Shown: piece by piece, positions 33,000-44,028 of the stretch
Layout of the letters: each line of letters opens with the position of its first letter
How positions within the stretch are numbered: the first letter of the stretch is position 1
Source: Elymus sibiricus
Lineage: Eukaryota > Streptophyta > Magnoliopsida > Poales > Poaceae
DNA: 64,000 bases
Reading direction: 5' to 3'
Assembly: GCA_039707655.1 (NCBI GenBank)
Contig: CM077675.1
Coordinates: 418,623,162 to 418,687,161, forward strand
Position numbers and translations under genes: made by a program
Notes under the pieces: model-generated
What the model was told of the DNA's origin: nothing
Database searches by the model: none
What the model saw: only the letters and a program-made list of their open reading frames with translations

Positions 33000-34229
33000 T
33001 GATCTACAACATAATTTTGCAAAGACAACTTTAGACTATGTTCATGATAAAGAGTTCAATTAATCATATTACTTAAAGAACTCCCACTCAAATTGACATC
33101 CCTCCGGTCATCCGAGTGTGACATGATCCAAATTCACCAACCCAAGTCCGATCATCACGTGAGATGAGGTGGTTTCAGTGGTGAACATCTCCATGTTGAT
33201 CATATCTACTATATGACTCATGTTCAACCTTTTGGTCTCTTGTGTTCCGAGGCCATGTCTGTACATGCTAGGCTCGTCAAGTTTAACCCGAGTGTTCCGC
33301 ATGTGCAAAACTGGCTTGCACCCGTTGTATGCGAACGTAGAGTCTATCACACCCGATCATCACGTGGTGCTTCGAAACAACGAACTTTCGCAACGGTGCA
33401 CACTCGGGGAGAACACAGTTTTATCTTGAAATTTTAGTGAGGGATCACCTTATAATGCTACCGTCGTCCTTAGCAAAATATGATGCATAAAAAGATTAAC
33501 ATCACATGCAAATCATAAGTGACATGATATGGCCATGATCTTGTGCTTTTGATCTCCATCTCCAAAGCACCGGCATGATCTCCATCGACACCGGCATGAC
33601 ACCATGATCTCCATCAATGTGTCTTTGTGAGGTTGTTGCGCCAACTATTGCTTCTACAACTATTGCTAACTCACAGCGATAAAGTAAAGCAAAAGAAGGC
33701 GAAAATAATTAAAGACAACCCTATGGCTGCTGCCGGTTGCCGTACTCATCGACATGCAAGTCGTGATAATCTATACAAAAAATGATCATCTCATACATCA
33801 CATATATCACATCATGTGTTTGGCCATATCATATCACAACATACCCTGCAAAAACAAGTTAGACGTCCTCTAATTGTTGTTCCATGTTTTACGTGGCTGC
33901 TATGGGTATCTAGCAAGAACGATTCTTACCTACGCAAAACCACAACGGTGATATTCAAGTTGCTATTTAACCTTCTACAGGGACCGCCTCTGTCGAATCC
34001 GATTCAACTAAAGTGGGAGAGACAGACACCCGCCAGCCATCTTTATGCAACAAGTGCATGTCAGTCGATGGAACCGGTCTCTCGTACGTGGACGAGTAAG
34101 GTTGGTCCAGGCCGCTTCATCCCACAATACCGCCGAATCAAAATAAGACTAAGGAAGTAAGCAATCTGAATATCAACGCCCACAAACTCTTTTGTGTTCT
34201 ACTCGTGCATGTTATCTACGCATAAACCT

Positions 34230-34244
34230 AGCTCATGATGCCAC
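34230..34244 (-). promoter_or_regulatory. Primer binding site of the minus Angela-like element
   Basis: On the minus strand GTGGCATCATGAGCT follows the LTR end, identical to 469-483. Confidence 0.8.
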
Positions 34245-36026
34245 TGTTGGGGAACGTTGCATGGGAAACAAAAAATTTCCTACGAACATCCAAGATCTAT
34301 CTATGGAGATCAACAACTACGAGAGGGAGAGTGGATCTACATACCCTTGTAGATCGCTAAGCGGGAAGCGTTAAGAAACACGGTTGATGTAGTCAAACGT
34401 CTTCGCGATCCAAATCGCAATCCGTCCCACGATCCAATCACGATCCGTCCTGATCTAGCACCGAACGGACGACACCTCCGCGTTCAGCACACGCACAGCT
34501 CGATGACGTCTCCGCCTCCTCGATCCAGCGAGCGAGGTCGGAGTAGTAGATGAGTTCTCCGGCAACACGATGGTGTGGTGGCGGTGGTGGTGGTGCTATC
34601 CCGACAGGGCTACGCCTAGCGCTACCGAAACCGCGAACGAAGGAGAAAACGATCTAGGGAGAGAGAGGGGTGCCAAAGGCTTCGTGTGTGCTCTTGGGGC
34701 GCCCCTCCCCTCTATATATAGGTGGAGGGGCGTGGAGATCAGCCCCTCCAAGCCCTAGGGCGCAGCCAAGGGAGAGGAGTTGGACTCCTAGTCCAATTCC
34801 CTCCCTTTCCATAAACAAGTGGACTTTCCACCTCTCCCAAGCCACATGGGCCTTGAGGGACTTGTGCGCCTGGCCCAATAAGGCTAGGGCACCTCCCATC
34901 AACCCATGCAAACCCTTGGGACGTGGGGGAACCCTTGGTGGACTTCCGGACTCCTCCAGAAGTTTTCGGAACCTTCTAGAAGCTTCCCGGTACAATACCG
35001 GAAAAACCCAAAAAATTTCCGATAGCCAAAATATGACTTCCCATATATAAATCTTTACCTCCGGACCATTCCGGAACTCCTCGTGACATCCGTGATCTCA
35101 TCTGGGACTCCGAACAACCTTCGGTCACCAACATACATAACTCAACAATACCAAATCGTCACCGAACGTTAAGTGTGCAGACCCTGCGGGTTCGAGAACT
35201 ATGTAGACATGACCGAGACAACTCTACGGTCAATAACCAATAGCGGGACCTGGATGCCCATATTGGTTCCTACATATTCTACGAAGATATTTATCGGTCG
35301 AACCACGATGTCAAGGATTCAGACAATCCTGTATGCAGTTCCCTTTGTCCATCGGTATGTTACTTGCCCGAGATTCGATCGTCGTTATCTCCATACCTAG
35401 TTCAATCTCGTTACCGGAAAGTCTCTTTACTCGTTCCGTAACACAAGATCCCATGACTAACTCCTTAGTCACATTGCTTGCAAGCTTCTTGTGATGTTGT
35501 GTTACCGAGTGGGCCCAGAGATACCTCTCCGTCATACGGAGTGACAAATCCCGGTCTCGATCCAGGCCAACCCAACAGACACCCTCGGAGATACCTGTAG
35601 AGCGCCTTTATAGTCACCCAGTTACGTTGTGATGTTTGATACACACAAGGCATTCTCCGGTGTCCGAGAGTTGCATGATCTCATGGTCGTAGGAACATAT
35701 ACTTGACATGGATAAAGGAGTAGCAATAAACTGACACGATCAACTGCTATGCTTACGGTTGGGTCTTGTCCATCACATCATTCTCCTAATGATGTGATCC
35801 CGTTATCAGATGACAACTCATTGTCTATGGTCAGGAAACCTTGACCATCTCTGATCAACGAGCTAGTCTAGTAGAGGCTTGCTAGGGACACAGTGTTGTC
35901 TATGTATCCACACATGTATCTGAGTTTCCGATCAATACAATTCTAGCATGGATAATAAACGATTATCATGAACAAGGAAATATGATAATAACCATTTTAT
36001 TATTGCCTCTAGGGCATATTTCCAAC
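34245..36026 (-). repeat. 5' LTR of the minus Angela-like element (1782 bp)
   Basis: Complete, with inverted ends TGTTGGGGAACG at 34245 and GCATATTTCCAACA at 36026. A minus-strand TATA box TATATATAGA is at 34720-34711, about 475 bases from the LTR end as in the intact element. Confidence 0.93.
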
Positions 36027-36332
36027 AGGAGAACACCATAGGTGAGCAAGGGTGGCGGATGGAAGTGGAGGGGGTGGAGTGAAGTGGCTAGGGTTTGCTC
36101 CGGCGAACGGATGAGGACGAATATATGTGGGGTTGATGCGGGCCAGGCGGGTGTGCCCGGGCTCCCCCATATCCGCCCCATATTTGGGCTGGAAATGATG
36201 GGTGCCGGTCAGCCCGGGCGTTTGAGGGTTTGAGAGGCCCGTCTGGGTCGATTTTTTGTGATCGGACAGTGACCGGGCGGCCTGCCCGGGCGTTTGAGGA
36301 GGGTATGAGGGGTCGGACTGTAGATGCCCTAA

Positions 36333-36551
36333 ACCATCATGTCCCTTTGAGCGCTGAACTTTCTCCTCCCGAAAGCAAAAGGCAAAGACCTCTCGTCGAA
36401 GCAGAAAATGGGAAGCACCGAGGCACGAGTGCACGACCGACGGTGCGACCGTCGTATGTTCTAATCCTCGACCCAACTACATCATTGGACACGCCGCCGT
36501 GGACCTCGATCCAACGCAGGCGGTTCCTCGTTGACCTAGATCAGCGCCACG
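36333..36551. other. Short interval between two Harbinger elements
   Basis: About 220 bases of moderately GC-rich sequence with no recognised feature; it is the original DNA between the two TAA-flanked insertions. Confidence 0.5.
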
Positions 36552-36554
36552 TAA

Positions 36555-37896
36555 GAGCATCTTTAATAGATTATGCAAATTTAAAGATATAAAATTGGAT
36601 ATTGTATAATTTACATAATAAAAAATGAATTTTACATCTGAAAAAAACAACTCTAACAGATGATGTATATCGATGATGTAAAAATCCAACTCCAATAGAG
36701 GATGGATATTAAATATGTAAAATTAGAAACTTCAACTACTACTTCATTTAAAACATAATTGAAACACAACAAGTTCAACTACTACTTCACTTGAAACATA
36801 TTAAACATAGTTCTAATTAAAAACATAAATTAAGCGACTACGAGAAGTAATTGAAACTACTACATCCATCACTCCTCATCTCCTCATCCTCCTCCAGGGG
36901 TCTCCCGTGATTTTTCGTCCTCTTCCTCCGAGGACTCAATGGGGATCAGCGTCGAGGGGACGGCCTCATCCTCCTTATTCACCCCCTTCTTCTTCATATG
37001 ATCGGCCTCTCGCTTCTAGAAGAACTCGCGCTCGGCTTGGAGATACTCTGGATACTCCCAGCCACTGCCGCCCCGTTGTTATCGTCGGGAGAAACGACAA
37101 TGGTCGGCCTCTTCTTCTTTGTCATCGTCATCTCCTCCATCCGAATAATGCTCAACACAAGAAACTATGCTTCCGCCCGGGTCTCAATCTTTGGGAAGTT
37201 GAGGTCCGTCCTCGTCCTCCCGGCACGCCATACGGTCACCAAGACGATCGGATATGTGTTGAGCCAGAAGCGGTGGCCGGCGTCGGAGAACTTGACGCCG
37301 AAGTTGCCGGGCAGCTTTGCCCGCATGTCGAAGAACCCCGTCTTGATTTTCGGTAGCTTCTTCGGCGGCATGGCGACGACGGGATGGTGGCGGTTGCGTG
37401 TCGGGCGAACCGGGGCGGTGGTGGCGTGGAACGATTCAGGGCGACAGCGGCGGCAGGGGAGCATCGGGGCGGTGGTGGTTGTGCGAATCGGGGCGACGAC
37501 AGTGGCAAATCGGGGTGGAATCAGTGGGGAATTGGGGCAGTGAATCGAGGCGGGCAGTGTTTGAGGAGTGGCCATGGGGATGGTTTGCGGTCGGATCTGG
37601 CACGAGCGGCCGTGACGGTAGTGTGGTGGGCGAATTGAAGAGGCGGCGACTATGCGCGGATGGAGAGAGGAAAAAGGGGAAATAAAATGAATGCGGTTGG
37701 CGCGCGACCGCCGGTTTTACATCACCTAAAGGTGGAGATGCAAATTTGCATCTCCACAAGTTGTATTTTACATCTCCTGGAGAAGGTGATATATAATTTC
37801 TTTTGCATCCACATCATCTATTGGAGGTGGGTTTTTGGAGCTTGAAGATGCAAAAGTTAATTGTGTTTGCATCTACATCATCTATTGGAGATGCTC
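36555..37896 (-). mobile_element. Second PIF/Harbinger-type element carrying captured sequence
   Basis: Left terminus GAGCATCTTTAATAGAT; right terminus, inverted, GAGCATCTCCAATAGAT. TAA flanks both sides (36552-36554 and 37897-37899). Subterminal repeats of the ATCATCTATTGGAG type occur near both ends. The 1342-bp body lacks transposase but holds a minus-strand protein-coding remnant with an AP2/ERF-like domain, so it resembles a gene-capturing element. Confidence 0.82.
37165..37371 (-). pseudogene. AP2/ERF-like domain remnant in Harbinger element
   Basis: The frame starts MPPKKLPKIKTGFF and runs 68 codons. The segment GNFGVKFSDAGHRFWLNTYP followed by VWRAGRTRTDLNFP matches the AP2/ERF pattern of a WLGTY-like strand and a helix ending in xLNFP. 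About ten residues of the usual EAARAYD helix start are missing, so the domain is damaged. After TAG (37165-37167) the same frame continues MEEMTMTKKKRPTIVVS to about 37000. AP2/ERF proteins bind DNA in the nucleus, but this copy is unlikely to fold. Similar proteins are amplified with transposons in Triticeae, from memory. Confidence 0.5.
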
Positions 37897-38027
37897 TAAG
37901 GTGATGGTACTCATACATGTTGAATCCATTACTTAGCCGCCAAGTTTTTTTTGCAGGAAACCAAGGATATTTTACGTTGACAAAATGTAGTGAGCGCTAC
38001 ATTTCATTCCGGACAAAGAATGACATG

Positions 38028-38690
38028 TTTTTTTTATTTTTGCGAGAAAAACTTTTGATCTATTCATCAACTATCAAGGATGAATACAAAAAGTAAAATT
38101 TACATCTAGAGTAGTACACCACCTAGCGACGACTACAAACATTGTAGCGAGCTAATGGTGCGCCACCGTCATCGCCCCTTCATCACCGAAATCGGGAAAA
38201 CCTTGTTATAGTAGATACTCGTGAAGTTGTCGTGCTAAGGCCGTATGGGAACAACACACCAGAATAGCAACCGCTAGCGATGAAGAGAAGCATGGATTGG
38301 AAGGATCCAACCTATAGACACACGAACATAGACTGGATCCAAGCAGCTTCACCGAAGACAAACGCCGACCGAATCCCGTGAGATCACCGGAGACAAACCT
38401 CCACACACCCTTCGATGATGCTAGAAGCACCACCGGGGCGAGGGATTGACGGGGAAAATCTTATTGCATCTGCAGGAAGCCACCGCCTTATCGCCTTTCT
38501 GAGAAGGATACAAATTCAAACAAAACTTAAAAAGTACCTAAAATGAAGCGCTCCCGCCGGCAAAGACAGGGATCCACCACACCTCCATGGCCGTAAGACC
38601 ACATGAGACGAGGAAGACTGACTGTTACATGGCGAGAGGCAGCAAAAAATCTAACGTGAGTGCCCTTGCGTGAGTAGGAGCGAAGGAATT
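38028..38690 (-). mobile_element. LINE 3' end fragment
   Basis: Starting from a T-rich run (poly(A) on the minus strand) at 38028, followed by GCGAGAAA and the block ACCACCTAGCGACGACTACA near 38120. I recognise this as the 3' region of a common Triticeae LINE. No ORF is preserved. CAAAGAATG occurs at both 38014-38022 and 38704-38712 and may be the target duplication, though the left copy does not abut the A-tail. Confidence 0.55.
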
Positions 38691-38750
38691 TGGGCCATGA
38701 TTTCAAAGAATGGTGTATTAATGGAATGAGCTAGGAAACTGGTGGTATAC

Positions 38751-40278
38751 TGTCGGATCGAGAAGGGACGTCTAGAGGGGGGGGTGAATAGACTAATTGA
38801 CAAACAAAAACCTAACCTTTTCCCAATTTTAATGGTTGGCAGATTTTAGCAATTCTAACAAGCCTAGTGCACCATACACATGCTAGTCAACAAGTATAGC
38901 AGCTTAAAGTAAAGGCAAGCATATGTCAGAAAGAGTAGAGGTAGGAAGATCAAACGCAATTGATGACACGGAGATTTTTCCCATGGTTCCGATAGGTGGT
39001 GCTATCGTACGTCCACGTTAATGGAGACTTCAACCCACGGAGGGTAGCGGTCACGAGAGTCCACAGAGGGCTCCACCCAAAAGGGTCCACGAAGTAGCAA
39101 CCTCGTCTATTCCATCATGGCTTCCGTCCATGAAGGACTAGCCTCAGTATGGGTAGATCTTCATGAAGTAGGCGATCTCCTTGCCCGTACAAACTTCTTG
39201 GTTCAACTTCACAACACGAAGAAGGAGGCTCCCAAGCGACACCTAACCAATCTAGGAAACACCACTCTCCAAAAGGTAATAGATGTGGTAACAATAATGA
39301 ACTCCTTGCTCTTGTGCTTCAAAAGATAGTCTCCTCAACACACAATCACTCTCTCACCGATTTGGCTTGGTAGAAGAGATTGATTGGGTGGAAAGCAACT
39401 TGGGGAGGCTAGAAATAAAGATTCATATGGTTGGAGTGGAATATCTTGATCTCAACACATGAGTAGGTGGTTCTCTTTTAGAAAATGGATGGGGAAAGTG
39501 TAGGTTTGTTCTGAGTGCTTCCTTTGCGAGTGAGAGGAGGTGGAGGGGTATATATAGGCACCTCCAAAAATCCAACCATTATAACATTATTTCCAAACTC
39601 GGTGAAACCGGAGTAAAAACTCGGTTGCACCGACTAGTGCAAAATAGGACAACTTTCTGCTTTTCGGTGAGACCGATATATAAATCTCGGTGGTACCGAT
39701 ATGGGTGACCTAGGCAGTTTCCAAATCTCGGTGAGAGCGATTTTCAAAACTCGGAAATTCCGATTCTTAAAAATAGGATACCAGAGAGTTGGTCACTGGT
39801 TTCGGTTGCATCGAAGTGAAATGCTAGTGGCACTGAAATCTTTGTGTTTTGGCTAGGATCTGTCTAGGGTTAAAACTCGGTAGGGCCAAATATGAAAAGT
39901 TGGTGGCACCGATTTTAGTGATAGGGTTTAGACAGAGATTTTGTGGGAGAATTTCATGTGTATTTTTGGTGGCTAATCTCTAAGCACTTGAGCAACCAGA
40001 TCATCATAGAAACCTCATCCCCTTTTAATAGTATTGGATTTCCTATGGACTCAAAAGTGATTTCTCACGAAATGTAAAATGTAGAGTCTTCAAGCTTGAT
40101 GAATTTGCCAATCCTATTCCATTTCTTCTCCTTCTTTCCTTGGGGATTCTCCACACATTCCATGGCGAATCTTCTCTGTGGACTTCATCTGAAATAAACT
40201 AGGTAAAACTATTAGTACAAGAGACAATGTATGTTGTCATGAATTATCAAAACCTCCAAGGGAGCATATGTGCTTTCA
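38751..40278 (-). repeat. 3' LTR of the SIRE-type element (1528 bp)
   Basis: On the minus strand it begins TGAAAGCACATATG after the tract AAAAATGGGGAGAT, and ends with CTATTCACCCCCCCCTC then TAGACGTCCC and GACA. U3 carries several TCGGT...ACCGA palindromic words (39600-39900). A TATATATAGG stretch near 39550 could be the promoter on either strand. Confidence 0.75.
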
Positions 40279-40432
40279 ATCTCCCCATTTTTGGTAATTG
40301 ATGACAACAAACAATCAAAGCTTCAAATTTAGATATGCAAGGATATATGAAGGCTTTGAGAAACACATGAGTAAGACATCCTCCCCCCAAATGTGTGCAA
40401 TCCTTTTTAGAGGATAGTTGCTTTGGAATGCA

Positions 40433-41560
40433 CTAGCAAACATGCCCGTGCGTTGCACCGGGAGGAAAAAATTATCCCTCATACACACACTCGACGTCAT
40501 CAGGAAATCACTTGAAATACTTCTCGATGCCGCCTGCCAAACAACATGATAAGTGGTGTTACACGAAAACATAAACGTGGGATGATTTTGAAGCGTACTC
40601 AAGGTTTTTCCAATTTATTAGACAACAAAAATATCTACCTGGTGTTACAGGACATGATATATGTGGTCGCAACTGTAATCCAAGTAAAGATTTAATTTAG
40701 TTGCAAACATGCATATTAGACAGCTCCATCAAAAACAATCAATCTATAAGGACATGCACACCAAATGTTCAAGGTTGCATATCGACATCGATATTGTTAC
40801 CCCCGCAAAAAAAAACGTCGATGTTGTTAAAAAATATATTTATAGGCAGAATTTAAAATAATATGAAAATCAACACTAATCCACTTGTTAACATAAAAGC
40901 ATGTATCAATAGTTTAGTGTACAATCATTGTATAGGGGTCGGTTATTGTGCATTGTGCGATATAGAGAGGATGATTATATACTTGTTGTAACCTTTAACA
41001 TATGGTAGCTGGTAGATACATCCATATTTAGGAAATCTAAAACAAACTTTTTGTGATGGAGCTAATATATAATAGGCATTTCCAAAATGCCCCATATAAA
41101 GAAGGTATTAGTTAAGGTTGCACTCCAAACCTAATTTTGGAAATTATTAACATGCAAGATTATAGCATATTTGAGATCTACACATTTTTCTGACGAATTT
41201 TCATATATAACATGTTAGATTCCGAGTTAGGATTTAAAAGATATGAATATTTTTAAAACTATTTGAATATGCCTGATAGAATAAAAATTAAACAAAAAGG
41301 ACAAAAATTGGGATACCTAGGGATCAAACTCGGGTGTAGGGTGTGGAAGCGTGAGCTCTAGCCACTGGGATTTTGGCTTGCTAGTTGCAATTTTGCGAAT
41401 CTTTTTGTAATAAACAAAAGTTCGGCCCAGCGACTTGTGAAGGAAAAAGTGATTCTTTTTTCTCTATTACGGATGTCACGTGGGTAATTATTGGCGACTT
41501 TAGGGGCAATTTCCATGACGTACCGCCAGAAGCGATAGCCCCTTTATTATTAGGTAGAGA
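40433..41560 (-). mobile_element. Non-autonomous Helitron (1128 bp)
   Basis: On the minus strand it begins TCTCTACCTAATAATAAA (41560) and ends CTAG (40436-40433), preceded by the hairpin CCCGGTGCAACGCACGGG. It sits between A and T with no duplication, the Helitron rule. No Rep/helicase frame is present. It lies in the 3' non-coding region of the SIRE-type element. Confidence 0.82.
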
Positions 41561-43291
41561 TGAGTACACACATAGTAGACGGGATATGATGGGTCATGTA
41601 AACCTTGGCTATATGCATCAAACAAATGTGAATGGGAGGTTTCCATGTTCAAGACTTCACTCTTGCAAACAATATGTGCAAGAAGCAAGAGATCATCTTG
41701 ACCAAGGATATGATGCATATACTTACCTTGAAGTTCTTGAACATTCTAATAGTACGAATACACTTGAGAAAACAATGTTAGGAAATACAAGAGTATTCTA
41801 GATATTCAAATGTAATAGAATTCAACAGTACCAAGATGTGGAAGACATATAAACATGATGTTCTTAAAACTTGATATGTCTCCAAGAACATTTAGAACTT
41901 TCTCCCCTAAATATGGATTTGTAAGTCTTCCTCCCCCCCTGAATCTTAGCATGTAGATATTGGGAGTAGGTAGGGTGAGACAAGTATAACATGAGATCAT
42001 ATGCACTCTCTTCTTAAAATGATATATGAATGTGGTCTTCTCTCTCCCCCTCAATAAATGTTCCTCCTCCTTGAGAGGTATAGGATTTATATGTTCTCCC
42101 CCTTCATATTATTCCCCCTTTGATATTCTCCCCCTTTATCAAGTCTAAGCTTTGATATTCTCCCCCTTTGGCATTAATTTCCAAAAAGGGTCAGAGGGTT
42201 ATTGAGGGTAAGGGATCCTAGAGAATAAGGGTTATTGAGGTGCATTTGAGACACAGGGATCCTTGAAGATAATTTCTCCCCCTTAATGTATCTGAAAATT
42301 TCCAATAATATGACAAAGAACACACAAGATAGCAAAATCGGGGGCTCCGAGGAAAAATGAGTCGGTGGTACCGATGAATGGTTGTGCAGCCTATCTGCAG
42401 TATCGGTGAAACCGAGTTACTTTGTTCGGAGGTCTGAAATGCATAACAGAAACTTGGCAGAGGTGTTATTTGCCATTTTGTCAAATGTAGTTTTTCAGAA
42501 AGTATCAAAAGAATCAAAAAGATTTGCAATGAATTTTCAAAAATATTTTCATGGAATTTTCAAAAAGATTTGCAAGGAATTTTCAACTGGATGGAGATTG
42601 AGTGGTTCCAAGAAGGCATGCAACTATAAGATGAACCAAACAAGACACTTCGTCTAGATGAAGGTCGGTGACTAGGTCACCTATATTAGAGTATATTGAC
42701 TTAGGAGCCAGGTAAGAATACTTGATCATAGGTTATACTCATCGTTAAGCTCAAAATTGGGTTACCATTTTTCGTTTAGGCATTTTAATGTTTCCATATC
42801 ACTTGAATTGCTTTGACTCATGACTTGGAGTAAAGCTTCTTCAAGGATATGATCACATACCTTGGCGTGATGTAGATAACTTGGCGTGTAGGTGGACTTG
42901 TTGTGGATGCTCGAAGTTGATGAAGATCATCTTGAGTTGGGAGCAACCATTCTTTTGTTTGAAGTTAGGTCCTCCTACAAGGGTTAGTCATGCAAGGAAG
43001 AACATAATATATCCAAATGACAAGAGTGAGATTTCCTTCATATGTAAGTCAAGGATATGTTTCGTGTTGTCTTCTTCCTCCATCACAATGTAGGATTGTT
43101 GATACTTGGTCAAGACAAGATTGCTTTTGATGTGAGTTGTTTGCAATCTTGTGGAATGAAATTCATCCAAGTACCTACAAAAGGTTAGATGCAATACAAG
43201 GGAGCATATATTTCCAAGATATAAGATAGTATGTTAAAGGTATCAAGGAATAGTCATGTAAGCTCATGCCCTTGTATCCATCCGAGTGAGT
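41561..43291 (-). other. 3' non-coding region of the SIRE-type element
   Basis: Together with 40279-40432 it separates RNase H from the 3' LTR. It is rich in CTCCCCCTTT-like tracts (on minus, AAAGGGGGAG), notably at 42090-42170, and has a TCGGTGGTACCGA word near 42361. No credible ORF. Confidence 0.65.
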
Positions 43292-44023
43292 CTAGCTAAA
43301 GTTTGAAGCATCAATAATGTTCAACTCACTCCTCAAGTGACAAAACACTTTCTCATCAAGTGGCTTAGTAAAGATATCAACCAATTGCTTGTTGGTGCGA
43401 ACATGTTTGAGATTAATGTCCCCTTTGGCAACATGATCACGAATGAAATGATGACGAACTTGAATATGTTTAGTTCGAGAATGTTGCACGGGATTATGAG
43501 CAATATTAATAGCACTCCTATTGTCACACAACAATGGAACATGTCTCACATGGATTCCACAATCCTTAAGAGTTTGAGTCATCCATAGTAGTTGCGCACA
43601 ACATGATCCTGTGGCAATGTATTCCGCTTTGGTGGTAGATAGAGATACCGAGTTTTGTTTCTTAGCAGACCAAGACACAAGAGATCTACCAAGAAATTGA
43701 CATGTACCCAAGGTGGATTTTCTATCAACCTCGTCTCCGGCATAGTCCGAGTCAGAGTAGCCAACAAGGTTAAAAAATATCCCTTGGGATACCAAATGCC
43801 AAAGTTTGGTGTATGTATCAAGTATCTCACAATTCTTTTCACGGTCTTAAGATGACACTCTTTAGGAGCGGCTTGATATCGAGCGCACATGCACACACAC
43901 ACATAGATATAGCAATGAACCGATTATTGATCGATAAACCTTTTGATCAACCAGTTTGTCCACCTTGGTGAGGTCAACATGTCCACTAGTAGGCATAGGA
44001 GTTTTCATACCTTTACACTCTTG
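43292..44023 (-). pseudogene. RNase H and reverse transcriptase end, SIRE-type
   Basis: RNase H blocks GYSDSDYAGDEVDRKST, STTKAEYIA and LLCDNRSAI are readable from 43795, ending DASNFS with TAG at 43292. The upstream part (43902-43579, ARYQAAPKECHLKTVKRI) is in another frame, so at least one frameshift lies near 43790. A TG-repeat replaces the expected ASRPDI segment near 43890. From 44023 the frame (FNMQECKGMKTPMP) continues across the solo LTR. Confidence 0.88.
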
Positions 44024-44028
44024 CATGT

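Larger units (their letters stand above)
25504..36026 (-). mobile_element. Angela-like Copia retrotransposon, full length but decayed
   Basis: On the minus strand: 5' LTR 36026-34245 (1782 bp), primer site 34244-34230, leader, gag-pol remnants, polypurine tract AAGTGGGAGAC (29197-29187), 3' LTR 29186-25504 interrupted by a solo LTR. A 5-bp duplication GGAGA flanks it (25499-25503 and 36027-36031). Over the first 312 bases, the two LTRs differ at about 18 positions by eye, near 6 percent, implying roughly two million years at the usual grass rate. Clearly older than the element at 1-7615. Confidence 0.93.
24658..36329 (-). mobile_element. PIF/Harbinger-type element, split by nested retrotransposons
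   Basis: The left terminus reads GAGCATCTATAGTCGGACC and the right terminus, inverted, GGGCATCTACAGTCCGACC. TAA flanks both sides (24655-24657 and 36330-36332). Removing the 25504-36026 insertion and one GGAGA copy leaves about 1.14 kb. No transposase is present; the body carries a minus-strand protein-like frame (24912-25485). TIR and 3-bp TAA duplication fit PIF/Harbinger. Confidence 0.82.

Noticed and set aside
41353..41364. A true tRNA gene in the Helitron
   Set aside because: Only box-like words are present; no acceptor stem or anticodon arm can be folded around them.
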